The notes under the pieces are model-generated. The model worked only from the letters and a program-made list of their open reading frames with translations, was not told the DNA's origin and ran no database searches. From Vibrio sp. CK2-1 (lineage in GTDB: Bacteria > Pseudomonadota > Gammaproteobacteria > Enterobacterales > Vibrionaceae), in the NCBI RefSeq assembly GCF_021726515.1, contig NZ_JAKKCJ010000001.1:930001-994000 (forward strand): a DNA stretch of 64,000 nucleotides, read 5' to 3'. The first letter of the stretch is position 1, and each line of letters begins with the position of its first letter. A program made the translations under genes and the position numbers. Positions 9,044-16,929 of the stretch are shown here, piece after piece.

Positions 9044-9063
9044 ATAGCAACGGGAAAGTTAAC

Positions 9064-9717
9064 TTACAGAGCTTGTAATAACTCTGGAGTAATTTCTTCA
9101 AGTGAGCTGAGTTTATGATCAGCAATCACAAATCGTGGTTGGCTTGCATGATTAGTGTCTGGGATCACGATAGTTTTCATTTGTGCGGCTTTAGCTGCCA
9201 GTAAACCAGTAAAAGAATCTTCTAACGCGACACATTCTAGCGGCGACACTTCCAATTCATTCGCAGCATTCAAATACACTTCAGGGTGAGGCTTACCATA
9301 AGGTAGTCCTTCCGCAGACAATACCGCTTCAAATACACCATCTAGCTCTAACGCATCTAATGTTGCCTGAATGAGAACCATAGGCGAAGATGAAGCCAGT
9401 GCAATTTTCAAGTCTAGTTGTTGGCATGTCTCCAGCGCATGAAATAGCCCAGGCATCAATGGCTTGTGTTCTTTCACTAACTCAATAACGCGATTTAAAA
9501 TCATAATGCAGACATCATCACAGCTGTGAGTTTCCCATGGCTGTTGACGAAAATATTGTTCAACAATTTGGTCAATACGAATACCGGTAGTATCAATGGT
9601 ATCTTGTAAGCTGATCTTCACCCCAAGGGTTGGAAACACTTCCAATTGGGCTTGTCGCCAAAAAGGTTCCGAGTCGATCATAAGACCATCCATATCAAAC
9701 ACAGCTGCTTTAATCAT
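9064..9717 (-). CDS. hxpB: HAD-family sugar/hexitol phosphatase
   Basis: A 217-residue HAD hydrolase. Motif I is DMDGLMIDSE (D8 nucleophile, D10 acid/base), the motif II serine is in ALASSSP, the motif III lysine in GLPYGKPHPE, and the motif IV acidic pair in ALEDSFTG. The layout matches E. coli YniC/HxpB, which removes phosphate from hexitol phosphates and 2-deoxyglucose 6-phosphate. It stands alone on the minus strand with its own terminator. Exact substrate preference is inferred. Confidence 0.85.
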   Translation of the reverse strand: MIKAAVFDMDGLMIDSEPFWRQAQLEVFPTLGVKISLQDTIDTTGIRIDQIVEQYFRQQPWETHSCDDVCIMILNRVIELVKEHKPLMPGLFHALETCQQLDLKIALASSSPMVLIQATLDALELDGVFEAVLSAEGLPYGKPHPEVYLNAANELEVSPLECVALEDSFTGLLAAKAAQMKTIVIPDTNHASQPRFVIADHKLSSLEEITPELLQAL

Positions 9718-9876
9718 TGCAAATTCTCATCTATTAAATGTAGTGCATGAGTTTATCATTATTATTTGTAACTTATATGATGCTCACTTATTTTTTTGTT
9801 TCCTACCAATCGCATTTTTTCGTTTTAAAAAGCCTTGAATCAAGCTCTCTGCTTACACTGAGCTGAGGAGGGCTTT

Positions 9877-10755
9877 ATGGCTAATAATCAATATTTCACA
9901 CCACTATCTTTTATGCTGACAATCTCGTGCTTACCAACCGCATTTTCAATCAATGCTGAGGTTAATGCTAAAGAGAATGACAAGGTGCAACTGATGCTCG
10001 CTAATGAGTATGACGATGATATTAATCTTCAAGATTACTACATGAGTGAAAAGTTGGACGGTATAAGAGCATTTTGGGATGGTGAGCAATTTTATACACG
10101 TAATGGACACCCCATTCATGCGCCGAAATGGTTTACTAAAAATTTCCCAAACACCAAATTAGATGGTGAATTATGGGCGGGTAGAGGGGAATTTTCTAAA
10201 GTTCAACGGACCGTTCTTGATGATATTCCTAGTGATGAAGATTGGAAGCATATTCTCTATATGGCATTTGACGTGATTGATGAGGAAGCCACATTTATAA
10301 CTAGAAGCGAATGGTTAAATCATGCCGTTTATAAGGCTAAGTCACCTTATTTGAACCGAGTAGAGTATGAAACGATTCCATCCCGTGACGCGTTATTTGA
10401 GAAACTAGAACAAATTGAAAAGCAGAATGGTGAAGGCTTAATGCTAAGGAATTTCAGCAGTCTTTATCAAAATGGTCGTAGTGAAGATCTTTTAAAGCTT
10501 AAATCTTATCAAGATGATGAAGCGGTTGTGATTGGCTATAAACCTGGCAAAGGACGAAATGCATTAAAGACGGGATCATTGTACGTTGAATGGAAAGACG
10601 GGAAGCGTTTCTATGTTGGTAGCGGGCTCACGGATGAATTAAGAGAAAACCCACCGGCTTTAGGCTCTAAAGTCACTTTTCGGTTTAATGGTTACACAAA
10701 AAACGGATTACCACGTTTCGCACGCTTTGTGCATGTTAGAAATGAAGGTGCGTAA
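9877..10755 (+). CDS. ligE: Exported ATP-dependent DNA ligase (LigE type)
   Basis: A small 292-residue ligase with a hydrophobic N-terminal segment (about residues 9-25) that looks like a signal peptide. Motif I is KLDGIR with the AMP-accepting lysine at K59; GEGLMLR and LLKLKSY are later nucleotidyltransferase motifs, followed by a compact OB-fold. There is no separate DNA-binding domain, which is the LigE arrangement known in Vibrio, Haemophilus and Neisseria, where a periplasmic role in handling incoming DNA has been suggested. GAGGAGGG precedes the ATG closely. Confidence 0.88.
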   Translation: MANNQYFTPLSFMLTISCLPTAFSINAEVNAKENDKVQLMLANEYDDDINLQDYYMSEKLDGIRAFWDGEQFYTRNGHPIHAPKWFTKNFPNTKLDGELWAGRGEFSKVQRTVLDDIPSDEDWKHILYMAFDVIDEEATFITRSEWLNHAVYKAKSPYLNRVEYETIPSRDALFEKLEQIEKQNGEGLMLRNFSSLYQNGRSEDLLKLKSYQDDEAVVIGYKPGKGRNALKTGSLYVEWKDGKRFYVGSGLTDELRENPPALGSKVTFRFNGYTKNGLPRFARFVHVRNEGA

Positions 10756-10762
10756 TAGGGCA

Positions 10763-10780
10763 TATATACCCAAGTGACTT
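10763..10780 (+). repeat. Dispersed TATACCCAAG repeat, half copy
   Basis: TATATACCCAAGTGACTT, one arm of the dispersed repeat seen at eight places in this window. It sits between the ligase stop and the shared terminator. Confidence 0.7.
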
Positions 10781-10784
10781 TAGG

Positions 10785-10814
10785 AGAAAGGCTCGACAGT
10801 AATCGAGCCTTTCT
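10785..10814. terminator. Bidirectional terminator between ligE and norM
   Basis: AGAAAGGCTCGA and TCGAGCCTTTCT form a 12-bp stem between two convergent genes. The A/T-rich stem ends give short T-runs on both strands. Confidence 0.85.
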
Positions 10815-10819
10815 TAAAT

Positions 10820-12193
10820 CTAACGACCAGCAAATTCTAATTGCACATCATCTTCTTGTTTATGTAACCATAATAAGCGAAGTGATAATAAAATCGCCGC
10901 GGTGGTTAAGCCAATAATGATACCAATCCAAAAGCCAGTTACACCTATTGGTTTCGAGGTGATCCAATCGGTCATTCCTAAAATATAACCAACCGGCATG
11001 CCGATTCCCCAATAAGAAATGAGAGTGCGGGTAAAGATGGAACTGGTATCTTTATAACCACGTAGTGCACCGGCGGCAACAACTTGAATAGCATCACTAC
11101 ATTGATAAATCGCTGCCATGATCAAAAGGTGTAATGCGATGATGGTTACTTCTGGGTTGTCTGTATATAAATCAATAATTTGATGGCGAAATACCACCGT
11201 TAACAAGGCCGTTATAACCGCGGTTGCAAGTCCAAATAACAAACCGACATGCGTTGAAATTTTAGCGCCTTCGACACTTTTTTCACCTAACTGGTGACCA
11301 ACACGAATACTGACGGCTGCACCAATACTCATCGGTAGCATAAAGATTAACGTTGAAAAGTTTATCGCCACTTGGTGAGCGGCAACCACAATCGGGCCGA
11401 GTGGCGCAATAAGCAAAGCAATCACTGCAAATAGGGTAACTTCAAAAAACAGTGAAGCCGCGATAGGGAATCCCAAGCGGAATAAACGCTTTAATGAGTG
11501 CAGGTTCGGCTTATGGAATTCACTGAAAATATGAATATTCTTAAAGCGCTGCGCTACTAATACATAAGTAAGCATCAGCAAAAACATAACCCAGTAAACA
11601 ATGGCGGTTGCCACGCCACATCCTACGGCACCGAGTGCTGGCATACCAAACTTGCCATAAACAAAGATCCAGTTTAATGGAATATTAATCGCCAAGCCTA
11701 AGAAGCCGAGAATCATCGCTGGTTTGGTTAGCGATAAACCATCAGACAGACTACGCAATGTTTGGAAGAGTAGAAAAGCGGGAACCGCAAAAATCATGGC
11801 AAACATATAGCCATTAGTTTTCTGCGCCATCACAGGCTCAATATGCATGATGTCGAGAATATGCTTAGTTTGCGATAAGACTAAAATGATAGGAATCGCT
11901 ACCAAAAACGACAAATAGAAACCTTGCTGAATTTCATGGGCAATTCTTATTTGTCGGCCAGAGCCATTAAGTTGAGCAACAACTGGAACTAAGGCCAACA
12001 ACAGACCAATACCGAATAGAATAGAAGGAAGCCAAATACTAGAAGCAACCGCGACCGCAGCCATATCGGTTGCACTTACGCCACCGGCCATGACGGTATC
12101 AATGAAACCCATACCGGTTTGAGCAACAGAAGCCAATAGCACGGGGGTTGCTAACTTAACAAGGATTGATCCTTCTTTACGATAACGGTGCAT
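10820..12193 (-). CDS. norM: MATE-family Na+/H+-coupled multidrug efflux pump NorM
   Basis: Twelve-helix inner-membrane exporter of 457 residues that expels cationic drugs and fluoroquinolones using the ion gradient. Sequence agreement with V. cholerae NorM is very high across the first helices (ASVAQTGMGF, MAGGVSATDMAAV). D32 in helix 1 corresponds to the ion-binding D36 of the V. cholerae protein. The ATG at 12193 has AGGAG at a good distance upstream. It is a single-gene unit facing ligE. Confidence 0.95.
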   Translation of the reverse strand: MHRYRKEGSILVKLATPVLLASVAQTGMGFIDTVMAGGVSATDMAAVAVASSIWLPSILFGIGLLLALVPVVAQLNGSGRQIRIAHEIQQGFYLSFLVAIPIILVLSQTKHILDIMHIEPVMAQKTNGYMFAMIFAVPAFLLFQTLRSLSDGLSLTKPAMILGFLGLAINIPLNWIFVYGKFGMPALGAVGCGVATAIVYWVMFLLMLTYVLVAQRFKNIHIFSEFHKPNLHSLKRLFRLGFPIAASLFFEVTLFAVIALLIAPLGPIVVAAHQVAINFSTLIFMLPMSIGAAVSIRVGHQLGEKSVEGAKISTHVGLLFGLATAVITALLTVVFRHQIIDLYTDNPEVTIIALHLLIMAAIYQCSDAIQVVAAGALRGYKDTSSIFTRTLISYWGIGMPVGYILGMTDWITSKPIGVTGFWIGIIIGLTTAAILLSLRLLWLHKQEDDVQLEFAGR

Positions 12194-12278
12194 ATCAACT
12201 CCTAACTGCGTGAAAAGGCGGAAAAGAATTATATCTAGTTGTATACAATTAGCGATAAAAAATTAACAAAAAGGCAAT

Positions 12279-12317
12279 AAAAAAATCCCGAACAATTTTG
12301 GAGTGATTATTCGGGAT
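12279..12317 (-). terminator. Probable terminator (minus strand)
   Basis: ATCCCGAA (12285-12292) pairs with TTCGGGAT (12310-12317), and an A-run at 12279-12285 becomes a T-run on the minus strand. It would end transcripts of the CPXCG-type gene. Confidence 0.65.
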
Positions 12318-12322
12318 AGTGG

Positions 12323-12345
12323 TATACCCAAGTTACTTGGGTATA
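12323..12345. repeat. Dispersed repeat, perfect palindrome copy
   Basis: TATACCCAAGT and ACTTGGGTATA are perfect 11-base inverted arms around a single T. This is the most symmetric copy of the repeat family in the window. Confidence 0.85.
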
Positions 12346-12365
12346 TTTATAACCTATTGTAAATA

Positions 12366-12563
12366 TTAGAAGATTGAATGGTCTTCAACCCCCACAGTGA
12401 GATGAACTTTGGCATTATCAACTTTGAGCTCTAAGTGGATAGCATGATTGCATGAAGGGCAGTCATCATAAAAATCTTGATCGCCTCTCGATGAATCCAC
12501 GGTCATACCGATTTGATGTCCGCAATGTGGGCAGGGTACTCTTTTTTCAGTGTATTTTATCAT
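12366..12563 (-). CDS. CPXCG-motif cysteine-rich small protein
   Basis: A 65-residue protein with two cysteine pairs, CPHC and CPSC, forming a zinc-ribbon-like fold; this is the short CPXCG family of unknown function. I start it at the ATG at 12563, which has AGGAAA just upstream, instead of a GTG at 12575 that lies within that ribosome-binding site. It is a lone gene on the minus strand between the fructosamine-kinase-like gene and norM. Confidence 0.75.
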   Translation of the reverse strand: MIKYTEKRVPCPHCGHQIGMTVDSSRGDQDFYDDCPSCNHAIHLELKVDNAKVHLTVGVEDHSIF

Positions 12564-12899
12564 TGCTTTCCTCACTATTACGTCTTTGTGCCAAGCTGAA
12601 TGAACTACAAAATAAATAGATCAAGTGGTTAACTTGGTCTGGTTTAATTCAATATTAGCGCTTTAAGTTAGTTCATGATTGAAAAAAAGCGAAAAGGTTG
12701 AATTAGTGCAAAGTAATGAACAAAAACCGCCCGATTTATCCTGACATTCACCGTGAAGTTGTATTTTTTAAAATCTACAATATGGTGGAAAATCGACCAT
12801 GTTGAAGTTAATTGTAAGTCTAGTCTACGAGTGACATTTTATTACGACGCATATCTCAATTATTTAATTTGTTAATTACGTTACTGAATTAACAATAAG
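12564..12899. other. Gene-free stretch upstream of the CPXCG gene
   Basis: AT-rich, 336 bases between two minus-strand genes. It must hold the promoter of the small cysteine-rich gene. The only structure I see is a weak inverted repeat ATGGT/ACCAT at 12782-12800. A 29-codon plus-strand frame near 12716 is not convincing. Confidence 0.5.
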
Positions 12900-13772
12900 T
12901 TAGATTGAACCTTGTTGTATCAGTTGAATCTTTGATACGCATTGAGTGAGGTATTCTCCACCATATTGATTGCATCGACAAAGAAGGTAGTAAAGTTGAT
13001 AGAGTTCGCGACGTTTATAGTAACCATCGTCGATAGATAAGATATCTTCATAACCAGCAAAGAATTCTGGTCCTAGGTGACTAAATTCTTCGATAATTGC
13101 CAGATCGCATTCTGGATCTCCCCAATAACTGGAAGGGTCGTAACAGATAGCGCCATTGACTGATAACGCATAGTTATTATCACTTAAGTTGCCATGTAAA
13201 AGGGAAGGCTTCGGGTTATGAGTACCGATTCTTTGCTTCACTAACGTTACGATTTCTTCGATGTCACCAAACTCAATCCCTTTTTCTTTTAGTAGCTGCA
13301 ATTGCCAGCCAATACGACATTCAGAGAAAAAGATCCCCCATTTTTTATGCCAAGCATTAGGTTGCAGGTTTAAACCAACATAGGTATCAGCATCATAACC
13401 GTATTCTTTTTGCTCTCCCCACAAATGGAGATGCGCTAATTGTTGGCCTAAGTGGTATTGCTCAGTTGGCGCTGTGAGAGGTTTGGTAGGTAGGTAGTTT
13501 AAGATTAAGAAGGCGTTCTCTTTGACGACACCACAAGTAACCGGTTGAGGAACCGATAGGGTGCCAGTATGAAGAAGGCTCGATAGGTTATCTATTTCGG
13601 ATTCAAATTTAGGTAGGTATTCTCGATCATTAATTTTGACAAAGTAACGCTGCTGACCGTCAGAGATCATATAGCACTGATTACAATCACCACCTTGCAG
13701 CCTTTCTCGCTCCTGAATGACAAATTCAAACGCCAGTACTTGTGATAGCTGTTGTGCGATACCATGCCACAT
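12900..13772 (-). CDS. Fructosamine kinase-family protein with altered catalytic loop
   Basis: A 290-residue member of the fructosamine-kinase/ketosamine-3-kinase family (E. coli YniA type), which phosphorylates sugars on glycated amines for deglycation. The length and the flanking blocks YDPSSYWGDPECDLA and GGDCNQCY are typical. The catalytic loop reads HGNLSDNN (193-200) where the family normally has HGDLWxGN, so the catalytic aspartate is an asparagine here. The metal-binding D212 is kept. The protein may be catalytically weak or changed in function. Confidence 0.8.
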   Translation of the reverse strand: MWHGIAQQLSQVLAFEFVIQERERLQGGDCNQCYMISDGQQRYFVKINDREYLPKFESEIDNLSSLLHTGTLSVPQPVTCGVVKENAFLILNYLPTKPLTAPTEQYHLGQQLAHLHLWGEQKEYGYDADTYVGLNLQPNAWHKKWGIFFSECRIGWQLQLLKEKGIEFGDIEEIVTLVKQRIGTHNPKPSLLHGNLSDNNYALSVNGAICYDPSSYWGDPECDLAIIEEFSHLGPEFFAGYEDILSIDDGYYKRRELYQLYYLLCRCNQYGGEYLTQCVSKIQLIQQGSI

Positions 13773-13921
13773 AGTTGCCTCCAGAACCTGAAAGTTATCA
13801 GTCTATGACATTAGCTTAGTTGAACTTTTAAATTAGAGAGCTGATTCGCAAAAATTAGTTTCATTTACTGACGTTATTCGAGCTGTTGTTTATATAGCAG
13901 TCACTTAGGAAAACAACGCAT

Positions 13922-14389
13922 TTAATTTGGACTAAAACGCCTAAACTGCCAAAACTTACTTGCCCAATAAGGATTATCCAAACGTGAAATAATCACACCT
14001 TTAGAGGTTGAGGCATGCATAAATTGATTATTACCAATGTACATTCCAACATGGCGTTGGTTCCAACCGGTTTTAAAGAAAACAAGATCACCAAAAGCCG
14101 CTTCATCTTCTGGAATATAGTCGCCTTGTTGACTTTGTAATTCAGTGGTACGAGGAAGGTGTAGTTGATAAATTGTCGACATAGTGACTTGCATAAAGGC
14201 AGAGCAATCTATTCCTCGTTTGGTACTACCACCAAATTGATAGGGAACGCCAGACCATGATTTGTATAAGTGTTGGAACTCAGTTTTCTCTACAGGAGTA
14301 GAAGGCAGAGGTGGTGCAGGAGGTGGGCTCGAAGCACAGCCCGATAACAGTAGGATACTCATCAATGGAATAGTCAGTGCTTTATTCAT
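13922..14389 (-). CDS. NlpC/P60-family peptidoglycan endopeptidase lipoprotein
   Basis: A 155-residue outer-membrane-type lipoprotein. The lipobox is LLSGC with the lipidated C18, followed by a Pro-rich linker and the NlpC/P60 peptidase domain. Catalytic residues are C62 (in GIDCSAFM), H113 (in RHVGMYIG) and H125 (in FMHAST). It resembles MepS/Spr and would cut peptide cross-links in the wall. The start at 14389 is chosen because the lipoprotein signal begins there; an upstream in-frame start at 14515 would add 42 residues without a signal and would read through a dispersed repeat. Confidence 0.88.
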   Translation of the reverse strand: MNKALTIPLMSILLLSGCASSPPPAPPLPSTPVEKTEFQHLYKSWSGVPYQFGGSTKRGIDCSAFMQVTMSTIYQLHLPRTTELQSQQGDYIPEDEAAFGDLVFFKTGWNQRHVGMYIGNNQFMHASTSKGVIISRLDNPYWASKFWQFRRFSPN

Positions 14390-14478
14390 TTCTACACGCT
14401 TCAAATTTGTGGATTGATGAGATGCTATCGGATAAAGGGGAATGAGTAAATGCTCGCCAGTTAATATGGTGAAAGTAA

Positions 14479-14499
14479 ATACCCAAGTGACTTGGATAT
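14479..14499. repeat. Dispersed repeat, near-perfect palindrome copy
   Basis: ATACCCAAGT and ACTTGGATAT are inverted arms around one G with a single mismatch. It lies upstream of the NlpC/P60 gene. Confidence 0.75.
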
Positions 14500-14654
14500 A
14501 AGCCAGGATAGGCAAAACGTGTCGGAAAAACGCGCACTTGAATTCAGTAGAAGCCTAACTTGCGTAACCATCACAGTTTGTACAACAAGTTTATGGATAA
14601 TAAAGCTAATTTTATTTGTTTTTGATTTTATATTTTAATTTATGGAGAGAATTA

Positions 14655-15578
14655 ATGTATTACGGTTTTGATGTCGGTGGCACAAAGATTGAATTTGGTG
14701 CTTTTAACGAAAAGTTAGAAAGAGTCGCGTCGGAAAGGGTGCCAACACCTGGAGAAGATTACCAAGCATTATTAGAAACACTTGCCGGTTTAGTGGCTAA
14801 ATATGATGAGCAGTTTGAGCTAAAAGGTACCATTGGTATCGGAATTCCGGGCATGGAAAGTGTTGAAGATGGTGCCGTGCTGACTTCAAATGTCCCTGCC
14901 GCGAAAGGAAAGTTCTTACGCAAAGATCTTGAAGCTTTAGTAGACCGCCCAGTAAAAGTGGCGAATGATGCAAACTGCTTTGCACTATCAGAAGCTTGGG
15001 ATGAAGAGCATCAAGGCAAAGAAAGCGTTTTAGGGTTAATTCTCGGCACAGGTTTTGGCGGCGGTATTGTCGTTAATGGTCATGTAGTTTCTGGCGGTAG
15101 TCATGTTGCCGGTGAGATAGGTCATACCCGCATGCCAATTGATGCTTGGTTTTACTTGAACGATAGCGCTAAAGATAAAGACGCACCATTATTTGGCTGT
15201 GGCTGTGATAAAAAAGGTTGTATCGATAACTACTTATCTGGCCGTGGTTTTGAGCAGCTTTACCATCATTACTATGATGAACAAGTGAAGGCTATCGACA
15301 TCATCAAACAGTACCAGCAAAAAGAGCCTAAAGCGGTTGAACATGTTGAACGCTTTATGGAGCTACTGGCCATTTGTTTAGGCAATATTTTTACTGCTTT
15401 TGATCCAGATGTCGTGGTACTGGGCGGTGGCTTATCAAACTTTGAAGCAATTTATGAAGAAATGCCAAAGCGTATCCAACCGCATTTACTTTCTATCGGT
15501 AAAGTACCTCATATCTTAAAAGCCAAACATGGTGATTCTGGTGGTGTACGTGGCGCTGCATTTTTAAATATTCAATAG
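14655..15578 (+). CDS. nagK: ROK-family N-acetylglucosamine kinase
   Basis: Phosphorylates N-acetylglucosamine released during wall or chitin breakdown. The 307-residue protein begins with the ATP-binding DVGGTK loop (6-11), has the catalytic aspartate in VANDANCF (D105), and carries the ROK zinc-site [15 protein letters not shown]. The start at 14655 has TGGAGAG upstream; an in-frame codon at 14616 lacks one. The gene is alone on the plus strand and shares a bidirectional terminator with the DUF2960 gene. Other ROK sugar kinases are possible, but the match to NagK is good. Confidence 0.87.
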   Translation: MYYGFDVGGTKIEFGAFNEKLERVASERVPTPGEDYQALLETLAGLVAKYDEQFELKGTIGIGIPGMESVEDGAVLTSNVPAAKGKFLRKDLEALVDRPVKVANDANCFALSEAWDEEHQGKESVLGLILGTGFGGGIVVNGHVVSGGSHVAGEIGHTRMPIDAWFYLNDSAKDKDAPLFGCGCDKKGCIDNYLSGRGFEQLYHHYYDEQVKAIDIIKQYQQKEPKAVEHVERFMELLAICLGNIFTAFDPDVVVLGGGLSNFEAIYEEMPKRIQPHLLSIGKVPHILKAKHGDSGGVRGAAFLNIQ

Positions 15579-15593
15579 CTAATCAGCTTAAAC

Positions 15594-15627
15594 AAAAAGG
15601 CTCGATGGTTTTTCATCGAGCCTTTTT
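15594..15627. terminator. Bidirectional terminator nagK / DUF2960 gene
   Basis: A long stem, AAAAAGGCTCGATG with CATCGAGCCTTTTT, lies between convergent genes and ends in T-runs on both strands. Confidence 0.92.
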
Positions 15628-15660
15628 TATATGAGGTGCAGTCAGCAGTAAAGTGAGAGA

Positions 15661-15933
15661 TTATTGATCTTTCTTCTTTTGACCAATGCCGATATTCTCT
15701 TTCGGCATTAAAGTGATTTTGCCAAAACCAAGCTTTTTAAAATGTGCATCGCGGTAGTTACGAACGGTTTTTGTATCAGACACCGCTTCAATTGATTGCT
15801 CCATTTTTAGATACTCACGAATATCAATCCCTTCATGAGCGGCAACTGCTTCATGGATCGAGTGAAAATCACGGTAGCTAAACGCTAAGGTTTTTTCTTC
15901 ATTTTTGTATGTGTATAAAATTGTGCGAGACAT
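15661..15933 (-). CDS. DUF2960 family protein
   Basis: A 90-residue basic protein without signal peptide or membrane segment. The N-terminal TYKNEEKTLAFSY and the EGIDIREYLKMEQ and RNYRDAHFKKLGF segments match the DUF2960 family found in Vibrio and relatives. Function unknown. Its own short transcript ends in the terminator shared with nagK. Confidence 0.75.
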   Translation of the reverse strand: MSRTILYTYKNEEKTLAFSYRDFHSIHEAVAAHEGIDIREYLKMEQSIEAVSDTKTVRNYRDAHFKKLGFGKITLMPKENIGIGQKKKDQ

Positions 15934-15993
15934 AAAACGCCTTAAATGAAAAAGCAGTAACCGAAATTACTGCTCGAAATTAATTATGTGGAT

Positions 15994-16017
15994 TATATAC
16001 CCAAACTCACCGTATAG
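15994..16017. repeat. Dispersed repeat, degenerate copy
   Basis: TATATACCCAAACTCAC followed by a weak opposite arm GTATAGGG. It lies between the DUF2960 and MscS genes and is more diverged than the other copies. Confidence 0.45.
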
Positions 16018-16040
16018 GGAGGTAGGGCGTTAAATCATTG

Positions 16041-16928
16041 CTACTGTACGGTTGAGCGAACTGCAATCATTGGTGGCTGAATATTGTGGTGTTTAAACTC
16101 TTTCATCACACGTAGCGTAATATCGGTTTCGAATAACTTCTCATACACAGTATCGACCACATACGCCTTACAGGTAAGTTTTATCGCCATGTAGTTATCC
16201 GCAATTTCTTGGTTCACCAACACGACAACTGGCTTAGGTAGGTGAATATAACGGCTTGACGACGCTGCTTCTTGGATCAAGTCACGAGCTAAGTTGATAT
16301 CTTGGTCCATCCCAATATAAAAAGGGATCACACATTGCATATCAAGAGCGCCGTAGTTACCACTCATGGTCACTTCACTTAAAAATTTGTTATTCGGTAT
16401 CGTGATGATGTCATCAGTCAGTGTTCGCATACGTACTGAGCGTAAACCAATTGTGATGATATCACCGTAGTTACCTTCAAATGTCACTCGATCACCAACC
16501 TGGAAAGGTCTATCAATCATAACGGTTAAACCGGCGATGAATGATGCCGCCAGATCTTTCAATGCAAAACCAATGGAAACCGCTAACGTACCACCAATCA
16601 ACGTAAGAATTTGGTCATTGATCCGAAAGCTAATCATGAAGACGACTAAACCTGCCGACATATAAACGAAAAACTGGAAGAATGACTGCAATTTTTGTAG
16701 CACCATTCGATACTGTACGAATTGAGTACTAAAGGTTTCGACTAGGCGATTGGTAAATCGTAATAGTATCCAAGATGCCAAAATCACAAAGAATGAAAAA
16801 AATACGCCGCCCCAACGAATCAGACTAGTAAATTGCACTATATTGTCTAAATGTTCATCTGTTCCTTCTGCAGCTAGAACAGTTGAACTCACCATCAATA
16901 AGACGATTAAACTAAGAAACTTTTTCAT
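16041..16928 (-). CDS. MscS-family mechanosensitive channel
   Basis: A 295-residue inner-membrane protein with a signal-like N-terminus (cleavage near VLAAEG) and three or four membrane helices. It then has the MscS pore and beta domain, including IGFALKDLAASFIAGL, RPFQVGDRV and NNKFLSEVT. MscS channels open when membrane tension rises and release solutes in hypo-osmotic shock. The gene starts one base after the stop of the membrane-bound ATPase gene, so the two are translated as a unit. Confidence 0.9.
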   Translation of the reverse strand: MKKFLSLIVLLMVSSTVLAAEGTDEHLDNIVQFTSLIRWGGVFFSFFVILASWILLRFTNRLVETFSTQFVQYRMVLQKLQSFFQFFVYMSAGLVVFMISFRINDQILTLIGGTLAVSIGFALKDLAASFIAGLTVMIDRPFQVGDRVTFEGNYGDIITIGLRSVRMRTLTDDIITIPNNKFLSEVTMSGNYGALDMQCVIPFYIGMDQDINLARDLIQEAASSSRYIHLPKPVVVLVNQEIADNYMAIKLTCKAYVVDTVYEKLFETDITLRVMKEFKHHNIQPPMIAVRSTVQ

Positions 16929-16929
16929 A

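Noticed and set aside
12716..12805. 29-codon plus-strand frame in the gap upstream of the CPXCG gene
   Set aside because: Very short, no ribosome-binding site, no known family.
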